Origin: Numida meleagris
Taxonomy: Eukaryota > Chordata > Aves > Galliformes > Numididae
Assembly (NCBI RefSeq): GCF_002078875.1
Contig: NC_034424.1
Span: 9,599,248 to 9,663,247, forward strand
DNA length: 64,000 bases
Reading direction: 5' to 3'
The notes below the pieces were generated by a model. It saw only the letters and a program-made list of their open reading frames with translations. It was not told the DNA's origin and did not search any database. Positions 11,481-23,340 of this stretch are shown here, in pieces (within the stretch, counting starts at the first letter, position 1; every line of letters begins with the position of its first letter). A program made the translations under genes and the position numbers.

Positions 11481-12150
11481 CAGAGGTTGCTTCCAGCAGC
11501 CGTTGCTTTGCTCTTGTCCTCTCCTGTTTTTTGGGTTTGTATTTTTACCAGAAATTACAATGGATCCCAGCCCTTTCATGCTGCGTTTTTAGGCTGTGTG
11601 GCAGATTACACAGTTTAAATCATAATTGAAAAAATGCCTTTTCCTTTGATAGGGTAAACATAAAACCTTTGTGTATTTGCACTTTCCTAGAAATGTGAGG
11701 CATGCTCGGAAGACCAGGGTATATTTTCCCCAGTATTTTCAAAATGGAAAAGGTTGCTTTGTCACGAGTACAGCGACATAAATCTGAGTCATTTACCTTC
11801 TGAAGTCTTAAATTTGGTGTTTTATGTATCTCAAGATAGTGGCAGCCTGGCAAACCGAGTAACCACTTTAGAAGTGTTCAGCTTTTGCTGTCATCCCAAG
11901 TAAGGAAGAATTGCGATCTGATTTAGTTGCACACCCTTTATTTTATATGCTGAAAAGTGACATAATGCAGATCTCTTAGGGAACTTGCGTTTGGGAAGGA
12001 TAAAGGGGAGAAAAAAAGAGAAGATGCTAGCCCAGATAGCTTAGCTGTAAGATTTAACTGGGCTCAGACATTTGTAATGTAATCAAAGGTAAACGGTTTA
12101 CTGAAAAAAAGCACAGCGAGAGGGAACCGAAGGTTCTGGTGAGGGAGCTG
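11480..12150. other. No gene seen
   Basis: A pyrimidine-rich acceptor-like tract ends in CAG near 11551, but no donor closes an exon. The remainder is AT-rich unique sequence. Confidence 0.4.
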
Positions 12151-12690
12151 AAGGGGGGTGACTGGGTTGAGGCTGGAGCTGGGATCGATGAGCAGCACGT
12201 GCTGTGCGTCCGGGCTCTGCCCTGAGCAGCGCATGGGGCGGCAGGGCCAGGCAGCCCGGGCTGTGCGGCAGGAGCCGTGCTGCTGGCACCGGCCCAGCGA
12301 GGCCGCAGCTGTGTATGTGTGGAGCCCACGAGGCACAAACCACCGCTGGCGTGTCCCTCGCACCCACCGGTTGCAGATGAATCATCTGCAGCGCGGATTG
12401 AGACACTTCAGGTGGGTTCGTACCTGAGTCCTCAGCGATTGTATGGAAACCTATCGCTTCGTTTTGACCGTCTCTTCCCGAGCTCAACATCGACTCTGAG
12501 GAATGCGCACACAGATGCAGCCGTGGGTGCGTCCTCCCTGCACGCCAGCACTGCCAGGGCTGGAGGCACAGCGCTCACCCGTTGCAGTGCTGCGGATGGA
12601 GGCACCGCGCTCACTGCGTCGCAGGAATGCACAGCCGTTCCCAGCTTGCTTTTTTGTCTGAAAACATGGGAGGTTTGAATTATGAAGACT
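12150..12690. other. GC-rich patch
   Basis: GC-rich sequence with many overlapping ORFs on both strands, up to 133 codons, read as compositional. An exon-like 35-base segment (TTGCAG, then 12377-12411, then GTGGGT) has a poor pyrimidine tract. An imperfect tandem duplication lies at 12561-12624. Confidence 0.4.
12561..12624 (+). repeat. Imperfect tandem duplication, period 37
   Basis: TGGAGGCACAGCGCTCAC at 12561-12578 recurs as TGGAGGCACCGCGCTCAC at 12598-12615, and similar GC-rich sequence follows each copy. It is a two-copy minisatellite-like duplication within a GC-rich patch. Confidence 0.75.
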
Positions 12691-12699
12691 TAGAACATG

Positions 12700-15040
12700 C
12701 TTCCTTACACGGAGCTGCAAAGGACATTTGTCTCAGCACATTGTAGTGAAATTTTAAAGAGCAGGTTTTGACAGGAGACGTTTTGCTGACACAGAATATT
12801 TTGTTCACTTCTGACTCTCAAATAAGTGCTACTTCTGTCATAATGATTGATTTATATTCGTTTTAGACCGTACGTTTTACATCCTCTGTTTTAGTGCTTA
12901 TGGCTACACAGCTTCGGAATAGCACAGTTTAAAAGTGTTCTCAGCGTGGCATCACATTTCATATTCAACTAATAAAAAAATTGATTGCAATGAATTGTAG
13001 GTATTTGGCAGCATAACGTATTTAGAATAAGATAGTAATCTCGATCATCTCTTGGAAAAAGAAGATTTTAAAATCAAGGTCCCTGTTGGTACAGAGTTGT
13101 AATCTATTTCACTGCTCATCCAGAGCCTGTGGAGGTCCCACGACCTGCAGAACGCTGCTCTGCGGCTCTCGGTGTCGGTGCTGTGTAGCGAAGGGCTGAG
13201 CAGCACTGAGCAGCCCTTCCTGGTGCTGAGCTGTGAGCTGCTGATGGACTGGGAAGTGCTCAGCTCCTCCCGAGCCTGGCTCTGGCTCTGGCACATTGCA
13301 GCCTGTGCGCCATTCCTGTGCACTTGTGGTTTTGCGGCTTACATTAACCCAGTTTCTTTCCTTCATATGCTGGGACGGCGTCTTAGCACATTTCAGATAT
13401 CAATACTTTAGTAAATAAATGCTGAAGTCTTTGCTGTAAGTTTTGTTTGAACCGTATTCTCCAGGTAACAAAGTCATTTTCATTAAGATAGGACTCGTCA
13501 GAGCTGTGATCTGAGGTGGAGGACGGGGGTTTCAGGCAGGCAGCCGGGCTGTTCTCAGGCATTTCTCAGCGCGTGGGAGAGGCTCTGCTCTCCTCCGGTG
13601 CCCCGTGCTGCTGAGCCCATGCAGCCGGACGCAGCGGGGCCTTCCTTGTGTTGGCATGCTGGGGTCGCTGCCCCGGTTCCTCCAGCTAGACCTGGGAAAT
13701 GGCTGACGTTTGTTCGTGCCTTTGTAGCTATTCAGACAAAGTAGGCACCATGCCTTCGTGGGCTGCTTCCTGATTTTCAGTGAAATTGCAGTCTGGGAGA
13801 AAAAGAAGAGACGGGAGCGCCTTGAATTGCTGAAAGCACGTGGCTCCTGCTCGTGGTGCCCGCTGGGTCCCCAGGGCGCTGCCCGGGGCTGGGGCGTCGT
13901 GGCCGTGGGCAGGGACTGCGCTGCGCAGCTCCTGTGCGGGTGCAAGCAAACGGCACGGACATGGCCCAGCCCTGCCCTTCCGCTGTGCCGCATGTACACG
14001 TATTGAGATGTTTAATTGTGAACTAAAACTCGAGCAAGAGCTCAGGAAAAAAGGGCTTCCAAGATGTTACAGGTTTGGGAAATATTTGACAATGTTAGCA
14101 ACATCAACCCCTGACAAAAAAACCCTCTCTCCAGAAAATCTTTCACAGTTGTGCCAAGAAAAGCAGCTTCGATGGAACATTTTCATAAACTATCATCAGT
14201 TATGCAGCAGCAGCTTCACAAATCAGAAATGATATCTTCAGGCAGTGCTGTCAAGTGTTATTCAAATAATACCAGCCTCACATTTGAATAACAGCAGACA
14301 TTTTGAATTAATTAATCAGATGAGATAGTCTGGGCCTTTTCTCATTAGTCTCTGGGTCAGGCATGGGAAGATATATGCATTGGTGATGATATACTTGTCT
14401 TTAATCGTGATTTATGAAGATTTAGGATTGTGTGTGATTTGTCAAAGGTTCTGGGAAAAGGCTGGTGCATATTTCATTACCTAATCTGAGATTGATTTCG
14501 TGATGCTGAAGGATATAACCCTATTGTTCGGATGTGTGGGAAGCACAGGTAGACATGGCATCCCAGGGTTTTACTGGCTTATCTGCGCGGCTGTCAAGCA
14601 GTGCTGTAAACTTTTACTGCCAGCAGTTAACAATTCCTGCTTTAATTACAGGCAAATTCTTCATTCTGTCCAGAGGGGAGGCTTCAGTAGTTATTTAGTT
14701 AAAAAGCATAGCAGACCTTATAACTATGACCCAGTGTAAATCATGGACAAAGTTGGCAAATTTCATGGCTTGGTCATGGTGAAAATATAAAATTTCATGG
14801 TTTGTCACAGATTAATAGAAAAATCCTATTAAAACAGTGCAAATAACAGAACAACAAGTTAGGTGGAGGTCCTTACACGGCACCTTCCTACGCGCAGGAT
14901 TTATTTTAGGTTGCAGTCACTACTAATGGCACAGGCCCTTTGCCTGCTTTTCTCCGCTGCACTGTTTTCTATTCAGTTTAATTAGTGTTTGTTGTTCTGT
15001 TTGGACTGAATAATTATTATGTGATTGTTTTGAAGCATTA
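12700..15040. other. AT-rich with GC-rich patches, no gene
   Basis: GC-rich patches lie at about 13100-13310 and 13500-14000, and unique AT-rich sequence fills the rest. At 14740-14810 the string AAATTTCATGG occurs twice. The GTAAGT near 13435 is preceded by sequence with stops in all three frames, so no coding exon is supported. Confidence 0.4.
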
Positions 15041-15620
15041 TTTACATACGAGAGCGTGTGTCGCATTGCTTCTACAGTGAAAGGAATCTTGAAAATCGCT
15101 GGATGCGGTGCGTGCTGTTGAAATCCCAGGGCTGCTCTGTGCGGTGGCGTGGCCGCGGCGTGCGGGCGCAGGGTGCTGGGGAGCGGGGCTGTGGGCAGGC
15201 CTCTGCCTGTCTGCTCCTTGCTGGCCACCGTCGCATGGAATCGCAGCATTCGTGCTTTTCGCTGGTCTCGAGGAACTCCGCAGCTCAGCTCTGTAGCCAC
15301 GTGACTCCTGCGCTGCACATCTGCAGGGCACCGTTGCGGCCGCGGCAGCGCTGGTGGCACAGCAGCCGCAGCTGCTCCTCCGCTCTCTGTGGGCACGGGC
15401 AGCTCTAAGGGCAGCCCCAACCTGCGCGTTTTGCACCGTTTTCTTTTTCACTGTTTCAATTGCATCCAGAACGTTCTGAGATAGAGGAAGTGAGAGCTCG
15501 GCCAAGGTACTCCGAGGTGTGCGGGACGCACTGAGCGCTTCCGCTCCCTCCTCGTCCCGAGAGCGGTTGGCTGCTGGTGGCAGCGCTTTGAGGACAACAC
15601 GGCAGTTCTGCATGGAGACA
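15040..15620. other. GC-rich patch
   Basis: GC- and CpG-rich sequence (for example 15130-15190 and 15320-15400). The 191-codon minus-strand frame is Ala/Arg/Ser-rich with no domain, as expected from GC-rich noncoding DNA. No promoter boxes are clear. Confidence 0.35.
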
Positions 15621-17560
15621 ACGACAAAGGATCAGCGCCTCAGAATAAGGTCTTTTCAGAGCTACCTCGAAATAACCATCACAACAGCAGTCAGTAAAAG
15701 CTTTGTGTCTTACAGAGCCTAGAATTTCACATATGAAACTTCCAAAAATAAGTTTCTGCTATTTTCATATGAGAATTTTCTTCACAAACGTAAGGTCTAA
15801 AAATACTTTTTTGTGTGTGTGAAAGATGCAGTGATTCAAATTACCAGATGATTCTGAAAACTGGTTCTTTGTGGGTGACAAAACTATGACTCTTGGTGAC
15901 AAGGAAAAATGCTACAACATGAGAAAAGAGAAGATTGTGATTTCCGTGAAAGGAAAATACATTTGTCCCCTTCATAAAATGTCATAAAATATAGAAGGAA
16001 AGAAAAATATTTTTGATTATTTATTAGTGCTTTGCCAATAAGAAATTAAGCGCATCAACCGCTGCCCTCCTGTAGCTCTGCTCCACCAGTCAGCGCCGCG
16101 CCAGGCTCCCAGCAGATGGGCAGGGCTGGGCGCTGCCGGCCGCGCGCCCCTGGAGAAGGGTGCCCAGCCCTGCTGCTCACCGCTTTTCTCTCCTTTTATA
16201 GAGGGGTCAACAAGAAAGCATTCTTTTCTTAAGTTGACTTTCGCAGTTTCATTTTAAAAGTAAATAGGTTGTTTCGACTTCTAAACATGTTGTAATGCAC
16301 ACATATTGGATCAGAAGTCAGGAATTACTGTCAAGTGACAAAGGGTTGTAATGATGGATATCATAGAAACTCCTGTAAATATTTTTCTTACTGGAAGGTA
16401 CATGCGACTGAGATACCAGATTCCTGAGGATACTTGGACATGCAAACCTTCCGTATAGCTGTACTGCACCTGAAGGAAGCATTCCTCCTCCCCCAGATTG
16501 GGCTTTTTTGGGGTATTTCACTTTAGAGATAAATACACATTATTCTTTGTATATGGAAGCAAAAAATTAGCACTCTGCTTGAAAAACAAGAAAGGATGCA
16601 GGGAGCGCATTTCATGGAGAAAATGTCAATTACCAAGACTTTGGGGTAGGAGGGTCTCCTTAAGAAAAAAGTGAGTGTGGAGCTTCTGTGGAGTCCAGAG
16701 AACATGTGGTGCAGCATGGCGACTAGCTCAGGGCTAGGAAAGTTGAATGTTGCAGCGTTGTCTGTTGGTGCTGAGAATTTTATCTGTAGGAATTGCTAAA
16801 TACTGAGCGTATGGTGTTGTATGGCCTTTGGGAAGCTGATAGCTGGTTTTCGATGTGACTGCCGGCGCTGCTCACAGTACTTTTCTACACTTAAGGGTGC
16901 AGAGTGCAGTGCAGTTTCAATATAAACATATACTTCTGTATATTAAGCGTGTACATTAATATATTATTATTACTTGGACTAATAACAAATAGTAGTCAGT
17001 CACTGAGATAAAAAAGGACAGAGTTCAATAGTAATTCTCAGACAGCTTAGCAATTACCCAGACAGCTTGCAGTCAGGAAAGCTGTTCAAATCTGGGATTA
17101 TGAACTACAACGATGGCAGCTCTGCTGGGTGGAGTTTTAAAAGACTGTGAGTATGTTTGCAAGTAATGGTAAGACTCGTTTCCAGCATTCCTCCCGGTGA
17201 GCTTCTCCTTTGCAAGCCAGAGTCAACAACCGTAAAAAAACCCAAACTCCAAAAGCTGGTAGGCTGGTTTCCAGAATCGGTCAGAATTATTTTTAGGTTT
17301 TTGTTTTCTGAATCGGAAAGATGTCTGTGCTTGTAGGCATCTTGAAGATTTTTCATCCTTCCTCTTTAATGACATAAATCCAAAATTCCTTTCATTTCTG
17401 TAACAATAGTCAACATCAAACAGCATGCATGGCAACGCAGATTTTGTGGCTTTGTTTTTAAAATCAGTTTGTCTCCTTCCTTTATGAGTGTATGTGGCTT
17501 CTTGTTATTTTGGATAGTGTCGTGGGTTTTTGTTTGCATCCTCTGTGAGCAGCGTTCTGC
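15620..17560. other. AT-rich stretch, nothing identified
   Basis: Unique low-GC sequence apart from a GC-rich patch at 16070-16170. It contains pyrimidine tracts ending in AG near 16201 and 16496, but neither is followed by a supported exon. Confidence 0.4.
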
Positions 17561-17880
17561 TGTCGCGCTGCGTTCGGGCTTCCCTGAGCTGAGCACGTGG
17601 TGGCTGAAATGTGCCCGGCCCCGCAGGGCAGCGGGAGCAGGGAGTGGCAAAGCCTCGCGTCAGCCTGGGAGCAGCCCCCCACGATCTCCAGGAGCTGGGG
17701 TCAGTGAGGCTGGCAGCCCCTTGGCTGCTCCCAGCGCAGGCCTCGGGCAGGGTGCTCCTGTGCTTGGCAGCACTTGTCAAGGAACGCAGGGAGCTTAGGT
17801 GCAAATTTTGATTTTGGAACAGTTGAATGAAAAAGGGGTGTTGGAGTATTTTGAGCTTTTTTTTTTTTTTTTTTTTTTAG
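17560..17880. other. GC-rich patch followed by poly-T (17857-17878)
   Basis: GC-rich sequence to about 17790, then a 22-base T run at 17857-17878 ending in AG. The T run mimics a pyrimidine tract, but no exon follows. Open frames here are short and unrecognised. Confidence 0.5.
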
Positions 17881-17889
17881 GGCAGTACA

Positions 17890-19165
17890 TGATTTTTTTA
17901 TAGTGTGCATTAAATTCTGTACCTCCAGTGAGCATTAAAGCCACCTCATCACTCAGCTCCGGAGGGGAGTGCGAGCTCCAAAGCTAGAGCGGCAGCTGTT
18001 AAGAGATTTCCATCTCAACAGCCTCTCATGCCAATAGGATTGTGATTTGGGAATATAACAAGGCTTCTGGGGATAAAGTTAATAAATAACCACTGTATTC
18101 CCTTTGCCATTTTATTTTCTGTGCCTAGCCCCAATGACTTCTAAGCCTAAGCAAGTATCAGTCCCTGGCCTGACGTATTTGACATAAGCACATATATTCC
18201 TTAAGCAAGAGACTTTCACTGCAAATTTTGCTTCACAAAGATTGCTGAAGGAGGAAAAGGTCATTTGTGTCACTGAGTATCCGTACCCAAATGCTGTCAA
18301 TAAATGCTATATTTTTAGTCACGGAGGTTTTTATCCCTTCAGTCACGGAGGCTGAGGTCAAGGTATGTATTTTAGGTCACGTTCTTTCTGCTGGTGGAGA
18401 CTGTGTGTTTTCTGTCTGTGATGTTATCTCTTTTCACATCCAGAATATTTGTTGTGAGGGTGTGGCTGTCAGAGCCCATTGAGAACTAAGTCAAATTCTT
18501 TAGTTGCAAACGTGGTTAAAAGCTCGAATGATTCTCAGTCATTCATGTCATACCCAGTCCCAACACAAAGGAGGCTCTGATTTTCATATCAAATACACTA
18601 TCTCTGTACCACAGATGAAAGATTAGCAGAGCTCTTCCATCTCAAGTTTGTAGCTGATAAGAAAGTTGCAGGTAGCATGAAGTTTGGTCCACAAATTTCT
18701 GAATACTCTTAAGGAGTCTCAAATGAATATTTAACATGAGATTACCAAAAGGGAAAGGATTCAGGGAACAGCGCACGGCTGTGGAGGTGGAGCTGTGGGG
18801 CTCCCTGTTTCAGAGGGATGTTATTATCAGCTCCACTTGGAGCGTTCATTGCTTTATAAGAGCACTGGGTAAATTCACTGTGTTCTTATGTGCTGGTATC
18901 AGAAAGGACTTCTTCCTCCAAGAGGAGGGACTGGGACATTAGAAGTGTAGTGTGCTCTCCAACCGAAAGCCATGTGTAGCTTAGTGTTACCATTGCAGTA
19001 CTTTCATTTAAGCCTCTCTTTATCTCCCACTTACATTTCTGTGTCCTCATGCTATTCTGTAGGTATGCAAAATAGGTGAAATTTCACTGTGATGCAATAG
19101 TAATGCAGTTCTGAAGTTTTGGTGATTTAAATCTTCAGACTTACGTAATGAAGTTAACGGGAGCC
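17890..19165. other. AT-rich stretch with a microexon-like unit
   Basis: Unique sequence. The exon-like unit at 18319-18362 is listed separately. A TTTATAAG string near 18855 resembles a TATA box but has no other promoter context. Confidence 0.35.
18319..18362 (+). other. Microexon-like unit with internal duplication
   Basis: TATTTTTAG ends at 18318 and TCAAG|GTATGT marks 18363. The 44 bases between include two copies of TCACGGAGG (18319-18327 and 18343-18351). The second copy is preceded by its own pyrimidine tract and AG (TTTTTATCCCTTCAG), so a 20-base version is also possible. One frame reads TEVFIPSVTEAEVK. Its end phase does not fit the exon candidate at 32564 in that frame. Support is from splice motifs only. 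Confidence 0.2.
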
Positions 19166-19169
19166 TATC

Positions 19170-19295
19170 AGAATGTGTAGTGTCGAGGCAGTACTGAGGA
19201 GCATGGTTTAGTGGGGAATATTGGTGGTTGGTGGTTGGTGGTTGGTTGGATCTTGGAGGTGTTTTCCAACCTTGGTGATGCTGTGATAAACACGG
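19170..19295 (+). mobile_element. CR1 LINE 3' fragment
   Basis: The order of elements matches the 3' end of avian CR1. A GAGGCAGTACTGAGGAGCATGG-like segment is followed by GGTTTAGTGGG, then tandem GGTGGTTGGT, GGATCTTGGAGGT and TTTTCCAACCTTGGTGATGC, ending where CR1 carries its ATTCTATGAT-type octamer repeat, here decayed. It is 5'-truncated, as most CR1 copies are, and has no ORF. It is the best clue that the genome is sauropsid, most likely bird. Confidence 0.8.
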
Positions 19296-19299
19296 CACT

Positions 19300-20630
19300 G
19301 AGTTTCCCAGGACACCAAGGGGTGTGAATCTTGACTGATTTTTGTATGCAAATGTGGGTGGTTATTGCTGAGGCTGTTGTACATTGATATGCAGTGTTGC
19401 ATTAGTTGTTGCTTTATCCATTTAAATATGAGTTAGTCCTTGCAGCAGGAATAGCTAGGAAGCCAGAGATGAGGATGATGGGTCTTCTGTTAACCACTGT
19501 CTTTATGTTTTTTTGCTCTTTTCTCCTTGAGCCTGGTACTTGAGAATAGCAGGGAGAAGCTTTATTTCATTTTGTCTTTTTTTTTTTTTGCGCTAGTTCC
19601 TTACTTGTTTTCTGGCTGTCTGACGGAGAACCTTCTTTCTTTTGTTGTCTCTGCTTTGGTTCTGCTCATCCCACTAATCTGAAATATTGTAATTACATCT
19701 TCCTGTCTCCTGCTCCTTCTTTCCTTATGTTCTAAATAAAAGAATATACTGTTCCTTCAGCGTGTGAGAGTGCTATTTATGGTGATGACTGGAGCAGGGT
19801 GGTACAATGGGGAGACATAGCAGAAAGATTTGAGTTATCAGAGAGGAAGCAAAGAGATTTGAGTCTCTGCAAGCTCGTGCATTCTTTCCTTCGCTGAATG
19901 GTATTCTCCCTGAAAGAGAGGCAAATTTAAGCTTATGTTTTCCAGTCCAGCTTGTTTACATTTGAGGTGAGCTGCACAAGCCTTGGAGTTTGGTTGCAGA
20001 TTGTTTTGCTTGGTTTGATGGTGAGGAGCATCTCTCAGTTGAAAATCCTGGCTTTTTGCCTTGAAAATAATGGATATGAACTGTGAACAACTGTTGTAAT
20101 TGGCATAACCGTGTGGCTGCTGAGTGGACATCGCTATCCTCTGGGAAGAAGTGAGGATCAAAACATTCAGGGCCGGCGCCTGAATGCCATTACCGATGAG
20201 GGGCAAAGCTCTCTTCTCTGAGCCTGAGTATGCTACCGAAGGAGAATCTTTCCTGAAACAATGTACAGAAGTGACTTTTCATTTACCTGATTCCTTGAGT
20301 ATACGTGGGAGCCTCCTGTCCCCCGGCGTGCAGTGCCAGTTGAGCTCCTGCTCTGCACAGCAGTGCTGTGGGTTGGGTTCATACTGACACAGGCTAAAGC
20401 TGTCCCCTCCTGCTTTACAGCCTGCGCTTGCCGAGCAGGAAGAGCAGTGAGGAGGGAGTTGGGCTGGGTGGTGGTGTACGGTCGATAGTTAGATTTCCAC
20501 AGTGCTTCAGTACGCACACATCATTTCAGTTATATAGTACGGCGACAGAATATCATCTCCAGAGAGAATAGAAAGACATATTAATGCTGCAGCTGCTTAC
20601 TGTGCTTAGAACTGCGGAATTGATGAGTGT
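19300..20630. other. No gene seen
   Basis: Mixed AT-rich sequence with a 13-base T run at 19577-19589 and a long pyrimidine-rich tract at about 19690-19730. No exon-like closure, repeat family or RNA gene is recognised. Confidence 0.4.
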
Positions 20631-21300
20631 AACAGTGACATTTTGTTACTCTGAAAGCCTGAAGCTGGAGGGGTTCATGCGAGTGCAGCCTCTGACGTGG
20701 GGCAGCGGTGCTGGCACTGAGCACCTCCAGCCGCAGCCGCCACCTCCACGTGCCAGAGAAGCCCAGCAGCAGCAAGACTGTTCTGTAAACAGTTCTACAA
20801 AACAGTGCCCTGTTTGTACACCTCCCTGATTTCTCTGTCCTTCTGGAATCCCTGCTTTATGCAGAATGTACCTTCACGTGAAGCAAGGAAAGGGGCCGGG
20901 GCAGGGGCAGGGCTGGGAGCCTGCTGGAGCAGTGTTTGTCTGCGTACTCTGCAGCCCAGGGCTGGAGCCCTGCTGGCAGCTGACCTCAGTCACTGGGTGA
21001 CACAGGCTGCAAGAGCGGATTTGTCTGTTTTGTGCAGGAGTCTGTCATGCCGTGTCAGTAAGGCTGCCTTGCCGTGCAGCCTTCGCACTGAGAGCTTGTG
21101 GCAAGCGGTGAGGAAGCGCTGGGGTCCCCTGGCACGGGGCTCCCATCCCGTGCGGCTCCGGCCGGGCCCGGCTGGGTGCCTGCTGTCACAGATGCTGGCA
21201 CGGGCGTGGTGGAGCTGCGTGCACCAGCTGTAGCTCGACAGAAACCGAGGGTGTCTTTGGTTGTTCTTGCAGCAGGAAATGTGCGAATTTTGTACAATAA
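20630..21300. other. GC-rich patch
   Basis: GC-rich, with overlapping ORFs on both strands, the longest 142 codons. It includes the exon-like unit at 21038-21107. A GGGGCCGGGGCAGGGGCAGGG string near 20895 is G-quadruplex-prone. Confidence 0.35.
21038..21107 (+). other. Exon-like unit, 70 bases
   Basis: A strong acceptor (TTTGTCTGTTTTGTGCAG, ending 21037) is followed by one frame open over the unit and a donor-like GCG|GTGAGG at 21108. A second donor-like TCA|GTAAGG at 21058 would give 20 bases. The translation is Ser/Leu/Ala-rich with no recognised motif. The GC-rich context weakens the coding case. Confidence 0.2.
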
Positions 21301-22800
21301 CCCCGAGGTACTTGCACCGTATTAAAAAATTAATATACTTCTATTGCTACTGGAATTGGAGTCTGATTAGGATTGTTACAGTACTGTAGTTCTAGCTTTT
21401 AATTACTTACCACATTACACAGTATCTAACAGCACTAATAGAGTACAGAACTGTCATAGCTTTTGTTTTAAAGTGCAGTACTGTATAGTGCTTAATTGTG
21501 TAACAATGTTGTTCAATTACTTCTGAAAGTGTTTAATAAAGTATGGCACAGAAAAGCAAATCGGAGTGGCATGTGTTAATTGGTGTCTGCGTCATTGACT
21601 CCATTTGGTTATAGTGATCACTTGGATATGAGGATCAAATGGCAAGTTGCCCACATGGAGTACAGCAGCCCAGCTCCCTTATTCGTATCGCCGGTCTCTC
21701 ACACAGCACTGTCAGGAAGCAGTGTGAGGAGCACAGCCCGGCCCCGTGCCGCTCTCTGCTCGGGCTGTGAGCCCACTGGGCAGAGTGCACCCGGGGACGG
21801 CCGGCACGGGGCTCTGCGGGACGGCCAGCCCGGCACCGGGGCTGCGTGGGAGCGGGCGGCACGGACTGCAGCCCTCATTTCCAGCTCCGATAGAGGCCAG
21901 TGAGCCAGGAGAGATGTGGGCTGAGCTGGGCCACTGGCATCGCCTGCTCATGGCCGCAGCCGCACATCGCCAGCGGTCCTGGCTGCTCCCGAGCGGGCTC
22001 TGCTCCGTGCAGCCCGTTCCCTGGTGCACGCGAGGCGGCACTTACCATTATATCATGAGTGGGAATGTTTTTCATATCGGTGTTCTACTCCTTACCCCAT
22101 TTCACTGAAATATTCTCTGGAAGTATTTCTCCTGGAATAAACATTTCAGCACATCAAGTTTGTTCCGTAAGGGTTGATTGTCAAATTACAGCCTTCCTTT
22201 CTGCGAGCACTGTGCTTTTGTATGGGATCAAATTGCATTAGTTATTTTTTCCTCCGGTATAAACACTGAATAATAGCGATATCTTTATTGTATCACATTT
22301 CTGAATGAAAAATAACCACAAACAGATTTTCACATGGCATTACCACGGCATACGAATGCAGCTCCTGCCAGCCAGCCCTGTGCTCAGGAGGGCTGTGCGG
22401 TGCCGGCGGTGCCTGCTGCTTTCGCGGAGCCCCCTGCACGCAGCCAGGCGCTCTCTTTATGATTGCAGTGGTTGCTGCCGTGGATTTTCTACAGTTGCCT
22501 GCATGTGGTTCAGAAAGCCACCTAGCATGCAGGTCACGTGCCCTTAATTTTCATTATGAATGAAGAGTAAAATGTGAAGGTTATTGCCTGGCAGTACAAA
22601 TGTGCTGGTTTTTTTATTTAGAAGCTCTATTAGAAGTGTCGGGAGTCCCATAACAAAGCAGGGCAAATATCCACAGAGACACCTTGTTGAGAGAGGCAAG
22701 TTCGCTTCTAAAAGGTTTGAATATGAATGTGGTTGTTTCTAATCAAGTAGTCCTTGAGAAGAATTCCCCGCTTTTACTTACCTCTCCTTTTTTCCCCATT
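21300..22800. other. AT-rich flanks around a GC patch (21720-22050)
   Basis: 21300-21650 is AT-rich unique sequence. 21720-22050 is CpG-rich with compositional ORFs. 22050-22800 is AT-rich except for a GC patch at 22360-22470. A very strong acceptor-like pyrimidine tract ends at 22812 without a downstream donor. On the minus strand a GAGAG|GTAAGTA donor sits near 22781, but its upstream acceptor is poor. Confidence 0.35.
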
Positions 22801-22819
22801 CTTTTTTTGCAGTCAGCAT

Positions 22820-23340
22820 TTTTTCCTCAGGAAATGCTCCTGGTGCGTGGCGTGCTGCGGGGGGGGCACGGCGGGGCAGCCAGCGCCGGGCAGAGCGAGA
22901 AACCCGAGCCCTCAAAATCAAGAGATTCAAAATGGATGTGGTCAATAAAATACCTTGGGAGTGACATTCCACGTGTTCGCTGAAAGAAGTGAGGGAGCTT
23001 GAATTTTTGGACTGTTTTCAGACAGCACCGCTGAGGAAGGCCACGCAAAGCCAGAGGCGTTAGCTCACGGTGCAGAGGGGGCCGTGCCCCATTGCTTGGC
23101 GCAGTGTGCGTCTGGGCGCCTCGCGGGGCAGGGCTGAGCCCTGTGTGCCCCACGGGGAGAGGCAGGGGGGGCTCTGGGGAAGGCCAAAGTGCCTCAGCAA
23201 ACGTTGCATTGGAAGCCCCGGGCAGTGCCAGCAGGCCGGGGGCAGGACGTGGGCAGGATATGAGCTCCTCACACTGCGCGGCGCTTGGGCCAGGCCGGGG
23301 CTCACACTGCTCGGCTGCACTCACAGTACATGCCTCAGCC
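22820..23340. other. GC-rich patch
   Basis: Contains a run of 8-9 G at about 22859-22867 and dense CpG. The 226-codon minus-strand frame (22827-23507) has no recognisable domain and lies mostly in GC-rich sequence, so it is not called as a gene. Confidence 0.35.

Noticed and set aside
12377..12411. 35-base exon-like segment (TTGCAG...GTGGGT)
   Set aside because: Weak acceptor and weak donor within GC-rich sequence.
17857..17880. T22 followed by AG as a splice acceptor
   Set aside because: A mononucleotide run is sufficient explanation, and no exon follows.
22781..22840. Minus-strand exon ending GAGAG|GTAAGTA
   Set aside because: The donor is excellent, but the sequence that should hold the acceptor is G/C- and purine-mixed without a pyrimidine tract.
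22780..22983. Plus-strand exon after the long pyrimidine tract ending at 22812
   Set aside because: No donor closes it, and the following GC-rich frame shows no domain or polyadenylation signal in a sensible position.
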